From: Leptospira semungkisensis
GTDB taxonomy: Bacteria; Spirochaetota; Leptospiria; Leptospirales; Leptospiraceae
Assembly: GCF_004770055.1 (NCBI RefSeq)
Contig: NZ_RQEP01000019.1
Span: forward strand, 558,001-622,000
DNA: 64,000 bases
Direction: 5' to 3'
Shown: positions 37,740 to 47,005 of the stretch, one piece after another
How positions within the stretch are numbered: position 1 is the first letter of the stretch
How the letters are laid out: every line of letters starts with the position of its first letter
Notes under the pieces: model-generated
The model's input: only the letters and a program-made list of their open reading frames with translations
Databases searched by the model: none
What the model was told of the DNA's origin: nothing
Made by a program: the position numbers and the translations under genes

Positions 37740-38780
37740 ATGAAAGACATTCTTTTTTATCAGCTTTTCGAGGAGCAATCTTCTACTTACACATACTTGA
37801 TCGCAGATTTGCAAACGAAAGAAGCAGCCATTATCGATCCTGTCTGGGAGACTGCTGAGAGAGATTTAAAACTTATTCGTGAATTAGGACTTCGCTTAAT
37901 GTATATATTAGAGACGCATATCCATGCGGATCATATAACCGGAGCTTCCGAACTTCGCAAAAACACTATGGCCAAAACCGCCGCCAGCGCTTTATCAGAA
38001 GTAGATTGCGCAGACATTCTACTCGAAGATGGCCAGGTCATTTCCCTTGGAGAAAAAGAAATAAAAGCAATTTCTACTCCAGGGCACACAAACGCCTGCA
38101 TGAGTTTCATCTTCGAAGGGATGGTGTTTACTGGGGATTCTCTTCTGATAAGAGGAACAGGCAGAACGGACTTTCAAGGAGGATCCTCTTCTAAGTTATA
38201 TGAAAGTATTACTCAAAAGTTATTCTCCCTTCCTGATGAAACACAAGTTTATCCCGCACATGACTATCATGGATTAAGCAATACTACAATAGCATTGGAG
38301 AAGAAATTAAACCCGCGAGTCGGCGCAAATCGTTCTGCACAAGATTTCAAGAAGATCATGGATGAACTTCAACTTGCGACTCCCAAAAAAATGCACATAG
38401 CACTACCTGCAAACCTCGGCTGCGGTAAATTGGAAATCGTTAAAACAATGAACCCTCAAATAATATTAGGAATTCCTACTGTTTCCAATGAGGACGTATT
38501 TCAGAAGATCGGAAGAGTGAAAATCATCGATGTACGCTCTTTCGAAGAATTCTCCGGAGAGTTAGGACATATTAAAACTGCTCAACTCGTAACAATGGGA
38601 TCAGAGCTAACCAAGTTTCTAGAAAACGGCGACCGTTTCGAAGAGATCGTCTTCATATGCCGAAGTGGAAAGAGGTCCAGCCAAGCAACGGAGGAAAGCA
38701 TTCGTTTAGGTTATAAATTCACATCTAGCATGGCAGGCGGAATGGTGAATTGGAATGAAAAGTATCTGCCTAAGGAGTAA
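37740..38780 (+). CDS. Persulfide dioxygenase-rhodanese fusion protein
   Basis: A 346-residue protein with an ETHE1-type metallo-beta-lactamase domain (1-235) and a C-terminal rhodanese domain (about 245-346). Metal ligands of the family are H60, H62, H116, D133 and H174 (THIHADH, PGHTNA, FTGDS, YPAHDYHG); D64 and H65 complete the hydrolase-type motif. The rhodanese active cysteine is C307 (FICRSGKRS). Such fusions oxidise glutathione persulfide to sulfite and exchange sulfur between thiosulfate and glutathione. The operon continues with two YeeE/YedE halves and a TauE exporter, which fits sulfide detoxification or thiosulfate handling. TAAGG stands 14 bp before the ATG. Confidence 0.87.
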   Translation: MKDILFYQLFEEQSSTYTYLIADLQTKEAAIIDPVWETAERDLKLIRELGLRLMYILETHIHADHITGASELRKNTMAKTAASALSEVDCADILLEDGQVISLGEKEIKAISTPGHTNACMSFIFEGMVFTGDSLLIRGTGRTDFQGGSSSKLYESITQKLFSLPDETQVYPAHDYHGLSNTTIALEKKLNPRVGANRSAQDFKKIMDELQLATPKKMHIALPANLGCGKLEIVKTMNPQIILGIPTVSNEDVFQKIGRVKIIDVRSFEEFSGELGHIKTAQLVTMGSELTKFLENGDRFEEIVFICRSGKRSSQATEESIRLGYKFTSSMAGGMVNWNEKYLPKE

Positions 38781-38785
38781 GAAGA

Positions 38786-39211
38786 ATGGCAACAGAATGG
38801 GTGATGGGCATTATCGGCGGAGTAGTAATTGGTATCGCCGTTTCTCTAATGCTTTTATGGAACGGAAGAGTAACCGGTGTCAGTAGCATCGTATACGGTG
38901 TTTTGGTTCCGATCAAAGGTGATCTAGCTTGGCGATGGTATTTTATCGTTGGGCTACTCATAGGCGGACTCTCATTGAAAATCACGGCACCGGCTCTATT
39001 GGCAGTTGAAGTCCAAACAAATACTTGGATCGGTGCCTTCGCAGGAATGCTTGTTGGCTTCGGCGCAATGTTAGGAGGCGGCTGCACGAGTGGACATGGA
39101 GTCTGCGGAGTAAGCAGGTTTTCTCCAAGATCTATAGTCGCTACGATCATATTTATGTCGGCAGGAATGGCAGCGGTGGCCCTACTTCGGAAAACAGGTT
39201 TAATGATATGA
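38786..39211 (+). CDS. YeeE/YedE-family protein, first half
   Basis: A 141-residue membrane protein with about four helices and the conserved cysteine motif GGGCTSGHGVCG (about 94-105) of the YeeE/YedE family. Full-length YeeE transports thiosulfate through conserved cysteines; here the transporter is split into two adjacent half-size genes, a common arrangement beside ETHE1-like genes. It begins 5 bp after the dioxygenase gene with AAGGAG upstream, and overlaps the next gene by ATGA. Confidence 0.85.
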   Translation: MATEWVMGIIGGVVIGIAVSLMLLWNGRVTGVSSIVYGVLVPIKGDLAWRWYFIVGLLIGGLSLKITAPALLAVEVQTNTWIGAFAGMLVGFGAMLGGGCTSGHGVCGVSRFSPRSIVATIIFMSAGMAAVALLRKTGLMI

Positions 39212-39645
39212 AGTATAATATCGGCGCCCTGATTGTAGGTTTACTATTCGCTATTGGCCTAGGCTTGTCCGGAATTTTACAACCGGCAAACATAGTAGGA
39301 TTTCTAGATGTCTTTGGAAAGTGGAATCCCACTCTTCTTTTTACGATGGCTGGAGCCGTAGGTGTTCACTTCATCACTTACAAGCTAATACGTAAAAGAA
39401 AGACTCCAATGTTTTCAAAGGATTGGTTTATTCCCACTCGGCAAGAGATCACTCCGGCTCTCATCATAGGGAGTCTGATTTTCGGAATTGGCTGGGGACT
39501 AGGCGGCTACTGCCCTACAGTTTCAGTCACTACACTTGCAAGTTTCGAAACAAGACCGATTATCGTTTTCGCCAGTATAATCTTTGGAATGCTACTCTTC
39601 GGATTCATGGATAAGAAGACGCATTTAAAAAGCAGACTTGAATAG
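39208..39645 (+). CDS. YeeE/YedE-family protein, second half
   Basis: A 145-residue membrane protein, starting at the ATG that overlaps the stop of the first half; the same frame is open farther upstream to 39025, but that part lies inside the other gene. It has about four helices and the second family motif GWGLGGYCPTVSV with its cysteine. With the preceding gene it should form one sulfur-compound (probably thiosulfate) transporter. Confidence 0.85.
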   Translation: MKYNIGALIVGLLFAIGLGLSGILQPANIVGFLDVFGKWNPTLLFTMAGAVGVHFITYKLIRKRKTPMFSKDWFIPTRQEITPALIIGSLIFGIGWGLGGYCPTVSVTTLASFETRPIIVFASIIFGMLLFGFMDKKTHLKSRLE

Positions 39646-39651
39646 CCCAAG

Positions 39652-40461
39652 ATGCTAATCTTAGGTTATATTGCATCCTTTGTAATGGGAACCCTGCTCG
39701 GTCTTATCGGAGCAGGAGGTTCTATCCTCACGGTTCCCATTCTTTTTTATTTCTTTGGACAGGATGCAACGTTAGCCACAACAAACTCCCTCTTTGTAGT
39801 TGGAATAGCTGCCTTAGCGGGAGCGTTGATTAAGATAAGAAGAGGAGATACAAATATAAAAATCGGAATCTTATTCATAATACCTAGCTTTCTAGGCATT
39901 TATATTGCAAGGAATCTTCTTCTACCTTCCATTCCCAATACATTGATTTTTCCATTTGGAATTATATTAGCAAAATCTCTATTGATAATGACCATATTCG
40001 CGATCGTAATGACCTTTAGTTCTTTCGCAATAATCCGCTCTAATGATCCTAAGGATACAGATTCTTCTAAATCCAATCCGATGTCTTATGACTTTCTAAC
40101 GATCGGCTTCAAAGGACTTACGGTAGGAATGATCACCGGTCTTGTAGGAGCCGGCGGAGGATTTCTCATCATTCCCGCACTTGTATTATTGCTGAAGTTT
40201 TCAATCAAGCAGGCAATAGGAACCTCTCTCGCAATCGTAGCTGCAAATTCACTCTTCGGGTTTGCAATCAGTTTCACACCGGAGCAAACTAAGAGTTGCC
40301 CCTTGCTTCTCATCATTAGCAGTTTGGGAATTGGGGGAATGTTTTTAGGACAGACACTTTCGTCCAAGATGAATGAAAGCTATCTAAAAAGAGGTTTTGG
40401 CTATTTTACTTTAGCCATTGCATCCTTGATCCTATTCGATCAAGGCTTTCGTCTATTTTAA
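39652..40461 (+). CDS. TauE/SafE-family sulfite exporter
   Basis: A 269-residue permease with about eight hydrophobic helices in two repeated halves, each beginning with the family motif (GLIGAGGSILTVPI near 18 and GLVGAGGGFLIIPA near 163). TauE/SafE proteins export sulfite or sulfonates. It follows the YeeE halves by 6 bp, and its likely job is to remove sulfite made by the persulfide dioxygenase. The ribosome site is weak, so coupling to the preceding gene is likely. Confidence 0.85.
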   Translation: MLILGYIASFVMGTLLGLIGAGGSILTVPILFYFFGQDATLATTNSLFVVGIAALAGALIKIRRGDTNIKIGILFIIPSFLGIYIARNLLLPSIPNTLIFPFGIILAKSLLIMTIFAIVMTFSSFAIIRSNDPKDTDSSKSNPMSYDFLTIGFKGLTVGMITGLVGAGGGFLIIPALVLLLKFSIKQAIGTSLAIVAANSLFGFAISFTPEQTKSCPLLLIISSLGIGGMFLGQTLSSKMNESYLKRGFGYFTLAIASLILFDQGFRLF

Positions 40462-40538
40462 GAATTTAAAAGAATCAATCGAGAACATGATTCACTGTGA
40501 AGTTGTGTATTGTAATTTCGTGATAATCTAAGTAGAAA

Positions 40539-40571
40539 GATCTACGAATCGCAAGCGGCGATCCGTAGATC
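40539..40571. terminator. Bidirectional terminator-like hairpin
   Basis: 14-bp arms with one mismatch (GATCTACGAATCGC / GCGATCCGTAGATC) and a 5-base loop between the converging TauE and methyltransferase genes. A short T-run follows on the minus strand. Confidence 0.6.
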
Positions 40572-40583
40572 AACGAGTATCGA

Positions 40584-41432
40584 TTACGCTTTTTGTCCGT
40601 AAACAACTAGAGCACTTGAATCGATCATAACACCATCTTTAGGATATTTCTGATTCACCAACTCAAGCACTTCTTTTTTTATTTTTTCCTTCATCCCCGC
40701 ATCCGCCTTGCTCAGAGCTGCAACAATAGGAGCGGCCACCTCGGTCATAACATTCCAATATGTTTCTGCTGTGACGCATTTCAATTTTCCATTCACCTCT
40801 CTAACGGAGACTTTCTGTAAGCCTGCTTTTAAGAAAAGATCTGAAATGACGCCATCTCCTGCACAGCGGAACATTCCCGGTGAGCCAGGAGGAGGTGCAG
40901 GTATCTCCATATTTTTGTTAATAACACCCATGATAGCAGTAATCCAAAAATTCTTATCAGGAACATTCCAAACGGAGGCAGCAATTTTTCCGCCCGGCTT
41001 GAGAACACGCACCATTTCATTGATCGCTAATGTCATATCCGGAAAGAACATAAAGCCAAAACGGCAACTAATAGAATCGAATGTTTCGTTGCCAAAAGGC
41101 AACTCACTCACATCGCACGCAATCGTATCAATATTATTAATTCCGCGAATAGATGCGTTCTCTTTCGCAATCGCTAGCATGTCCTCTGCAAGGTCCGTGA
41201 TGATAACGTAGCCGTTATTAATCTGAGATGCGATGGTAAGTCCCGGCTCTCCCGTTCCCGCAGCCACATCTAGAACGATATCTTTACTTTTTAGATCGAG
41301 CAATCGAATGATCTCGTTGCCCATCGGCTCTAAAAAGTCCATAAAGAGGTCATCCCACTTCTTCCAGCCGGATGAAAACTTATTCCAAGATTCCCTCTGC
41401 TCTTCCCTAATTTGCTCTAATTTTTGAATCAT
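40584..41432 (-). CDS. SAM-dependent methyltransferase (UbiE/COQ5-like)
   Basis: A 282-residue class I methyltransferase with motif I VLDVAAGTGEPGLTIA (about 54-69), VIITDLAEDMLAIAKENA, the catalytic-domain segment FDSISCRFGFMFFPDM and VRVLKPGGKIAASVWN, all typical of UbiE-like enzymes. A 32-bp perfect palindrome lies 83 bp upstream of its start, after the tetR gene on the same strand, so it is probably repressed by that TetR. The substrate is unknown; ubiquinone/menaquinone synthesis is not implied by context. Confidence 0.8.
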   Translation of the reverse strand: MIQKLEQIREEQRESWNKFSSGWKKWDDLFMDFLEPMGNEIIRLLDLKSKDIVLDVAAGTGEPGLTIASQINNGYVIITDLAEDMLAIAKENASIRGINNIDTIACDVSELPFGNETFDSISCRFGFMFFPDMTLAINEMVRVLKPGGKIAASVWNVPDKNFWITAIMGVINKNMEIPAPPPGSPGMFRCAGDGVISDLFLKAGLQKVSVREVNGKLKCVTAETYWNVMTEVAAPIVAALSKADAGMKEKIKKEVLELVNQKYPKDGVMIDSSALVVYGQKA

Positions 41433-41514
41433 TTTGTCTTCCCCAAATTTAGAAATATTCTAAACAAAGAGATCACGCGGCTTTCATCAGATTGAACCGG
41501 ATCTCTTATGGGTG

Positions 41515-41546
41515 ATTTGACTTACTGATCGATCAGTAAGTCAAAT
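41515..41546. promoter_or_regulatory. 32-bp perfect palindrome (TetR operator)
   Basis: The half-site ATTTGACTTACTGATC (41515-41530) is followed directly by its exact reverse complement (41531-41546). It lies between tetR and the methyltransferase gene, where it would control the latter. Confidence 0.75.
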
Positions 41547-41599
41547 AAAAATGGAAACGGCAGCATCGAGGACATGAACGCTACAAAAAGAGGAACTCA

Positions 41600-42190
41600 T
41601 TATACGAATCTATTATCAATCTCAACGCTATTGGAGAGTAAGTCGGATATTTCTTCGGCAAAATTTGCGATGGAGAATGGAACAACTTTGCCCAACTGCA
41701 AAGTACCAAATAGCTGTCCGTAGCCAAAGCTCGTACACATAAAGATCCAGGATATAATTCGCACAGCCTCTGGATCTTCTAAAAATCGACTCACTTGCGT
41801 ACAAATAGCAGAATGGACCGCTTGCAGTTTTTCGTAAATTACATGCCGATCGGATTCGCCAAAATTAGGAAACTCAGCCAGAAGCCAGCGGTCTTTCTTT
41901 ACATTGGCTGACTCATGCGCGCAAACTTTTATCGTAATACAGGAAAACAATTCCTTGAGGGATGTTGCATTCGCACATTCTTGAAAAACGAGCTCCGGCT
42001 CAGGTAAGAGCGAACGCAGAACACCTTTTAGGATCGCCCCTTTTCCATCTTCGTAATAGTAATATAGCGCAGCAGTCGTACAATTCGCTGCATCCGCAAT
42101 TTGCTTTATGGAAACTGCATTATAACCGCGGTCTACAAAAAGATCGCCAGCAACAGTCACAATAGTTTCGCGTAGACTTGTTTCTTGCAT
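41600..42190 (-). CDS. TetR-family regulator
   Basis: A 196-residue TetR protein with helix-turn-helix at about 10-52 (VSIKQIADAANCTTAALYYYYEDG). The helices after it are typical of the effector domain. It is encoded just upstream of the methyltransferase on the same strand, with the palindromic operator between the two genes. A second, near-palindromic copy of the operator core lies 1.1 kb upstream at 43285-43306, before a region with no intact gene, so the regulator may once have had another target. Confidence 0.82.
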   Translation of the reverse strand: MQETSLRETIVTVAGDLFVDRGYNAVSIKQIADAANCTTAALYYYYEDGKGAILKGVLRSLLPEPELVFQECANATSLKELFSCITIKVCAHESANVKKDRWLLAEFPNFGESDRHVIYEKLQAVHSAICTQVSRFLEDPEAVRIISWIFMCTSFGYGQLFGTLQLGKVVPFSIANFAEEISDLLSNSVEIDNRFV

Positions 42191-43284
42191 AGTATCTTAG
42201 ACCAACCCACGGCTTTAAAAACCGCTACTTAAAAGTTACAAGATTAAATTTTTGCACTATGTCAACTCTATTATTCGTATCTTTACGTTAGCTTCCATTA
42301 TTCCTAAAAGCATTCCGTAACTTAATTATATTAGAAATAGTGCGATTGATTCATATCTCTGCGTAATTTAAAAGAGTTCCGTTTTACTTCTTGTTAAATC
42401 AGATCTGAATTTCAGACAAACCGCTAAATCAGTATAGGGAAAACACGGAAAATAGCAATGCCAAAGTCTCGATTTTCATAATTTATATTCAGGTGAAAAA
42501 TGCTATTTAGGCATTTAAATAAGGATTTCTGCAACGAAACGGCGATTCTCTGATCCCTACTTGTTTTCGTAAATCGAAACGAATCCATTTCATAAATACA
42601 AAAACGTGTTATATAAAACAATGTGTAGGTGAATCAACCGATAGAACGCATCCCTTTATTAGGTGATAGAAAAACAAGCCCGTAAGAATAAAGAATCCCT
42701 CAAATCAATCACCCAACGCCTAAAAATAATTGTAGTGCATATTGATCTTTATCGATTTCGAAAAATATTTAGTCAGCTTCCATCAAAGATGTAATCAGAA
42801 GCAACAAGAACAAAGCTTCGAATGTCCTTCCCAATGCAATACGAACTAAGCCTTAATAACTGACAAAACTTCACGTAAAGGAATAAGAAATGGCCAATTA
42901 TATTATAAAAGTATAATTATAAAAATCCTTCAAATTGCAAATTGGCCGTAGCTTTGAATTATAAAGTGAATTCATTTCAAAAAGAATCATTAAACAGGAA
43001 AGTAGCTTAAGTCGAATCAGATCAACAATGCTGAATAACAATTCAGAATACTTGAGTAACAATTCGCTTAGCCGAGAAGGATTATAAAACGTACAATCAA
43101 TCCTTAGATCATATATTTCATACCCGAAAAAGTAGCGTGCATTCCTTTCTAAGGAAGCACTGAAGTTTCCATTTTGTTTATTTCTATCTTTATCTTCAGT
43201 AAGATCTAAGTTTGTTTCCATTCGAGGCTTAGCTAATCTCAAGTGCTCCGAATTGGACTTTTAAATTTAGATTGACTTTCTCAA
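42191..43284. other. Gene-poor AT-rich region
   Basis: About 1.1 kb upstream of tetR with only short frames. The longest, 114 codons on the minus strand at 42898-43242, has no recognisable motif and an odd composition; I do not call it a gene. The region may be decayed coding sequence. Confidence 0.5.
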
Positions 43285-43306
43285 ACTTACTGATCGATTA
43301 GTAAGT
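43285..43306. promoter_or_regulatory. Second copy of the TetR palindrome core
   Basis: ACTTACTGATC / GATTAGTAAGT, a 22-bp inverted repeat with one mismatch, matching the core of the perfect palindrome at 41515-41546. It stands 13 bp before the ATG of a 56-codon frame. Confidence 0.65.
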
Positions 43307-43319
43307 GAGGAAATGAATC

Positions 43320-43487
43320 ATGGATCTGACGAGTAGTGACTTTTATCGTTATTCAACATCTGCAAACCAATGCAAAAGTTCCTTTCTATTTAGCTCATTT
43401 AGGTTGGCAGAATATTTAACTGCAATCGCAACAGAAATAATTTTCCCGGTGCCAAATACTAACGAGGTATTCAGTAAGCTCGGGTGA
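43320..43487 (+). pseudogene. Short frame after an operator; possible gene remnant
   Basis: A 56-codon frame with GAGG 9 bp before its ATG, directly downstream of a TetR-type operator. The middle part, with SFRLAEYLTAIATEIIFPV, faintly resembles the conserved early part of DoxX-family membrane proteins, after which the similarity and the frame are lost. I therefore read it as a possible decayed TetR-controlled gene, but it could be a small gene or chance. No intact gene follows until 43648. Confidence 0.25.
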
Positions 43488-43647
43488 TCAGCATGCGCTC
43501 CTCATCGTTAGTGGACAGACTTGTTCCTGAGCATTCCTCTCCTAACCTTAAGATGCCCTCTCTATCAAGATTTAATCGATTTGTAAATTTATATTTCTCT
43601 AATATAGAAACGAAAATCAGCAAGCATGAGTTTGAGATGTTTCTAAT

Positions 43648-44856
43648 ATGCTGACCTTTATTTCAGAATTCCTAAATAGATTTGCCGATTTTTTGCACAT
43701 GGCGGGGATCGTAATCTGCCTTTTGATCGGATTAGAAAGATTATTCCAAGCCAGAAAGCATATACAAAATCTACAATATGCCGCAGTTTTCATTAGCGTA
43801 AGCTCCTTTCAGCTCTTAGCAAAGATCATAGGATTTGAAGCAAGGACAGGCAGTCACAATGCAATAGCAGAAACGGCTTATATTAACGCATACTTTGGGA
43901 TCTTAATATTCTCCTGCTTAATGTTAAGAATGCTGATCCGCAGATCGATCGGGTACCAAAATCATCCAAAGGCAATTCTAATAAATTTATCCCAATCATT
44001 AGCGATCATGCTATTGTTAAATCTTACCATAAGAGAAAATTTACAAATCATTCTCTATTGTGATCAGATCTGCTTACTCATTTCTACTTTTACTTTTATA
44101 GAAACTGTAGTAATTTACTTTAAGGACGGACTCTCTCGAGTTTATATAAATGCCTGCGCCATTGCCCTATTAGCCAGTATATGTAACCTTCTCGATTTAG
44201 TGGGCGTAATGTATTCCGATCCCATTCTATTGAAAATTGCTGATTCCATACCAAGCCTTCTCATCATATATTTCTACTTTCTTGCAGTAAACTTTCCAGA
44301 AGCAATCGAAGAGGAATTTATCGGAGCTCGAATTTCCAGAATATACGGCTACGAAGGACCAAGAGAGATCATCCAAGATTATTCCGACGAGCTGCAGGCA
44401 TCCTCCTCGGAGAGAGATGATCTAAATATCTTATACGGAATCGATCTAATTCAGGTGGAGAATAAGATCCAGAGATTCATAGATGAAAAAGTATTTTTGC
44501 AAGAAGAGTTGAGGCTACAGGATTTTTCGGCCTATGTTGGAGTCACTCTACATCAGATTTCTTATTACTTAAATAAATATAAGAAGATAAGCTATACCGA
44601 CTTTATCAACAAGCTGCGGATCCAAGAAGCTTACCAAAAAATTCTCCAGAACGCTAATAAAAACCTGATCGAGATCGGCCTCGAATGTGGGTTCAACTCG
44701 GATTCATCCTTTCGTCGAGCTTGCATTCGATTCACAGGACTTTCTCCCAAGAAACTGAAGAAGGAAATTTGGAAACACGGGACCCCGATCGAAAACAAAG
44801 CAAAGAGTATTACAGAAGAAAACAAAACGGAAAAGTTAGAAAGTAACTCACAATGA
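43648..44856 (+). CDS. Membrane-bound AraC-family regulator
   Basis: A 402-residue protein with seven or so hydrophobic helices (about 10-215), a charged linker and a C-terminal AraC-type DNA-binding domain (about 275-375; IGLECGFNSDSSFRRACIRFT). It resembles the regulator at 92-1666 in plan but lacks the extracytoplasmic N-terminal domain. The stop overlaps the start of an outer-membrane protein gene (ATGA), so the two are cotranscribed and may form a sensor/target pair. The last 30 residues are hydrophilic and probably disordered. The signal is unknown. Confidence 0.78.
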   Translation: MLTFISEFLNRFADFLHMAGIVICLLIGLERLFQARKHIQNLQYAAVFISVSSFQLLAKIIGFEARTGSHNAIAETAYINAYFGILIFSCLMLRMLIRRSIGYQNHPKAILINLSQSLAIMLLLNLTIRENLQIILYCDQICLLISTFTFIETVVIYFKDGLSRVYINACAIALLASICNLLDLVGVMYSDPILLKIADSIPSLLIIYFYFLAVNFPEAIEEEFIGARISRIYGYEGPREIIQDYSDELQASSSERDDLNILYGIDLIQVENKIQRFIDEKVFLQEELRLQDFSAYVGVTLHQISYYLNKYKKISYTDFINKLRIQEAYQKILQNANKNLIEIGLECGFNSDSSFRRACIRFTGLSPKKLKKEIWKHGTPIENKAKSITEENKTEKLESNSQ

Positions 44857-46142
44857 AAATACGATCCATTCTAATTTTCTTATGCACCTTATTTTTCGTA
44901 TTCGTTACGAATCTAGAGGCTAAAACAGTCTTTCTACGCGATGGCAAAGTTTTGGAGGGAGAAATAATTACCCAGACAGCGACTTACATCGACTTAGAGT
45001 TACCGAATAGTGAAGTATTGCGGATCCAGAAAAAATCGATTCTCAAAATCTCATTCGGCAAATCGGATCCGCCGAAACCTAAAGTCATAGTCGGACAAAA
45101 GGAAGAAATTCCAAAAGAGCAAGATCCCATTATCCCAGCTACAACGGAAAATAACCCTCCGCCAAACACCGGTCCCAAACTACCTACACGAGTAGTTAGA
45201 GATCCACTAGAAAGGCATTTTTTAGAATTCTATGTAGGAGAAGGAAGTGGCAATCTTTCCTCCCATACAGTGGGTTTCTTTTATAAGGTCCAAAGTTTAA
45301 AAAATACTATAGCGACAGACATTCCTTTTGTTCTTACAACCGGGCCGAATCACACATCGAAAGGTTCTACTTCGGGCGGTGCAGCCTACAAATATAAAAG
45401 ATTCAATATGGAAGCTGGAGGATTTTCAATCCGTACGAGCTCAAGCTCTCAAAACGTCGGTGGAGGAACGGCCAACCCTCCTGTTGTTACAGGAAGTTAT
45501 CCAGAAGAACTGAGAGGGGCTTCTGCAAAAGTATCGTATTCATTTATTGCTAAACCGAATTACGAATTCTATCCAACACTCGGATACCTGCAAATTTGGA
45601 ATAAAACCAGAGATGATAATTCAGCACTGGTTCAAGTCGGAAATTTAGCAGGAAAGTCAACGTTTCATGCGTTAGAAAACCTGAAGGGAATGACGATCGG
45701 GCTTGGTTTCGCGTATCATTTCGGATCGAAATGGGAAATCAAAACGGAAGTCGAATCCATCTCTTTGAAAGGAAGTCAATCGATACGCCAAGATTTAATT
45801 TTTTCTCCGGTCACTCCTCCCTATATGTTAACGGACCTTCCCTCGACAGATAGCATCAAATGGAAAGCGAAAGGATACAACGCGTCTTTCAAAGTAACCT
45901 ATTTCTGGAAAATGGGATTGGGATTTTGGATTGGAATCGAAACTTACAGATGGAAATACGAATTTCAGAAAGGAGATTTTGTAACTTATCAGGTAGCGAC
46001 TCCCCCTAGTCCTCAACAAGCATTGATGGATAGTATTTCTCAAAATATTTACGCGAGCCATACAGCATCCAATACAAAAGCGACCTCCATTCAAATCGGA
46101 CTATCCAAAGCGATCAACTTCGGACCAGAAGAAATCTTTTAA
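44853..46142 (+). CDS. Putative outer-membrane beta-barrel protein
   Basis: A 429-residue exported protein with a signal peptide (1-23), a short domain starting KTVFLRDGKVLEGEI (24-70) like those found at the front of many spirochaetal exported proteins, a proline-rich linker (about 75-118) and a C-terminal part with alternating hydrophobic residues and many aromatic ends, as in an outer-membrane beta-barrel of some 12 strands. No close family is recognised. It is translated together with the membrane AraC regulator upstream. Function unknown; a porin or adhesin role would be a guess. Confidence 0.6.
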   Translation: MKIRSILIFLCTLFFVFVTNLEAKTVFLRDGKVLEGEIITQTATYIDLELPNSEVLRIQKKSILKISFGKSDPPKPKVIVGQKEEIPKEQDPIIPATTENNPPPNTGPKLPTRVVRDPLERHFLEFYVGEGSGNLSSHTVGFFYKVQSLKNTIATDIPFVLTTGPNHTSKGSTSGGAAYKYKRFNMEAGGFSIRTSSSSQNVGGGTANPPVVTGSYPEELRGASAKVSYSFIAKPNYEFYPTLGYLQIWNKTRDDNSALVQVGNLAGKSTFHALENLKGMTIGLGFAYHFGSKWEIKTEVESISLKGSQSIRQDLIFSPVTPPYMLTDLPSTDSIKWKAKGYNASFKVTYFWKMGLGFWIGIETYRWKYEFQKGDFVTYQVATPPSPQQALMDSISQNIYASHTASNTKATSIQIGLSKAINFGPEEIF

Positions 46143-46228
46143 TATAAAAGCGTAATAAAAGACAGTTCAATAAACTCATAATTTCGACAAAATTATCACC
46201 AAAATATTATACGATAAACTCCATTTAC

Positions 46229-46296
46229 TCCAACTTATTATTTGAACGATTTATTTTATGATCTGAAGGGCATTTACATCTTAGCACTGCTATAAC
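46229..46296 (+). repeat. 68-bp repeated intergenic element, copy A
   Basis: Aligns without gaps to 47006-47073 over 68 bp with about 54 identical positions. The best-kept parts are TTTGAAC, TTTATGATCTGAAG and CTGCTATAAC. It lies 51 bp before the small lipoprotein gene. Confidence 0.6.
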
Positions 46297-46347
46297 GAGT
46301 CTACCAAGAATTACTTTGCTATTGGAATTCAATATTGGAGAAAGGGA

Positions 46348-46596
46348 ATGAAATTAAATATTTCAGATTTAAGTTTAAAAAGATCTGTTTGGATCACAGG
46401 ATTCGTTTTCCTGTCGTTAGCCGGCTGTTCCGCCGGTGTTGCGCGTGACCGATTTGCCTCAGAATACCGTTGCCCGGCAGAAAAAACTACCGTAAGAGAA
46501 TTAGGTGGCGGCGCTTTCGAAGTAGAAGGCTGCGGAAAAAAACAGGTCTTTGCATGCATAGAAGCACAGTGGAACACTATTTGCAGAAAAGATTAA
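46348..46596 (+). CDS. Small cysteine-containing lipoprotein
   Basis: An 82-residue protein with a lipoprotein signal ending in SLAGC (C27). The mature part of 56 residues holds four further cysteines in a pattern CP-x18-20-CGKK-x4-C-x9-C around a GGGAFEVEGCG core, a motif found in many short bacterial lipoproteins of unknown role. GGAGAAAGGG precedes the ATG. The repeated 68-bp element upstream also precedes the GGDEF-EAL gene, which suggests shared control. Confidence 0.72.
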   Translation: MKLNISDLSLKRSVWITGFVFLSLAGCSAGVARDRFASEYRCPAEKTTVRELGGGAFEVEGCGKKQVFACIEAQWNTICRKD

Positions 46597-47005
46597 AATT
46601 CAAAAATATATTTTAGAATTGGGACGATTCTTGAGGATTTCATTTCTCAGAGTCGTTTCCTTTTTGCAAATAAATCTATTTATATAATTTTAATATATCT
46701 GCGATTATTACATTTCGCAGAATCAATTCGCCGTAAACTTACACATACAAAACATTTTCTCAAAACCGATCTCTCCTCTTTTCTTCTAGGAAAATAACAT
46801 TAGAACAATGTAAATAACTAGAAGGATTTTTTTTATCTTTCGAATTGAATACTAACGTATTACAATAAAAATTAACTGTAAGATTATATCCCATTTGATC
46901 AATATTGGGATCGAAGGATGCGATTATAAATTGATTTGAATATCGATAATTGAGGATTCTTTGTCGATTTTATCTCTAAAAAAGAATACGTATGTCTCTA
47001 GTTAT
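46597..47005. other. AT-rich intergenic region
   Basis: No gene or RNA is recognised here. The stretch is very AT-rich and lies between the small lipoprotein and repeat copy B. Confidence 0.45.

Noticed and set aside
42424..42621. 65-codon frame on the minus strand
   Set aside because: No start signal or family resemblance; likely chance.
42898..43242. 114-codon frame on the minus strand
   Set aside because: No motif, composition unlike the neighbouring genes, and it lies in an AT-rich gene-poor stretch; I could not support it as a gene.
46229..46296. Reading the repeated element as an ECF-sigma promoter (GAAC and TCTGA)
   Set aside because: The distance between the two boxes is about 14 bp, shorter than the usual spacing, so I report only the repeat.
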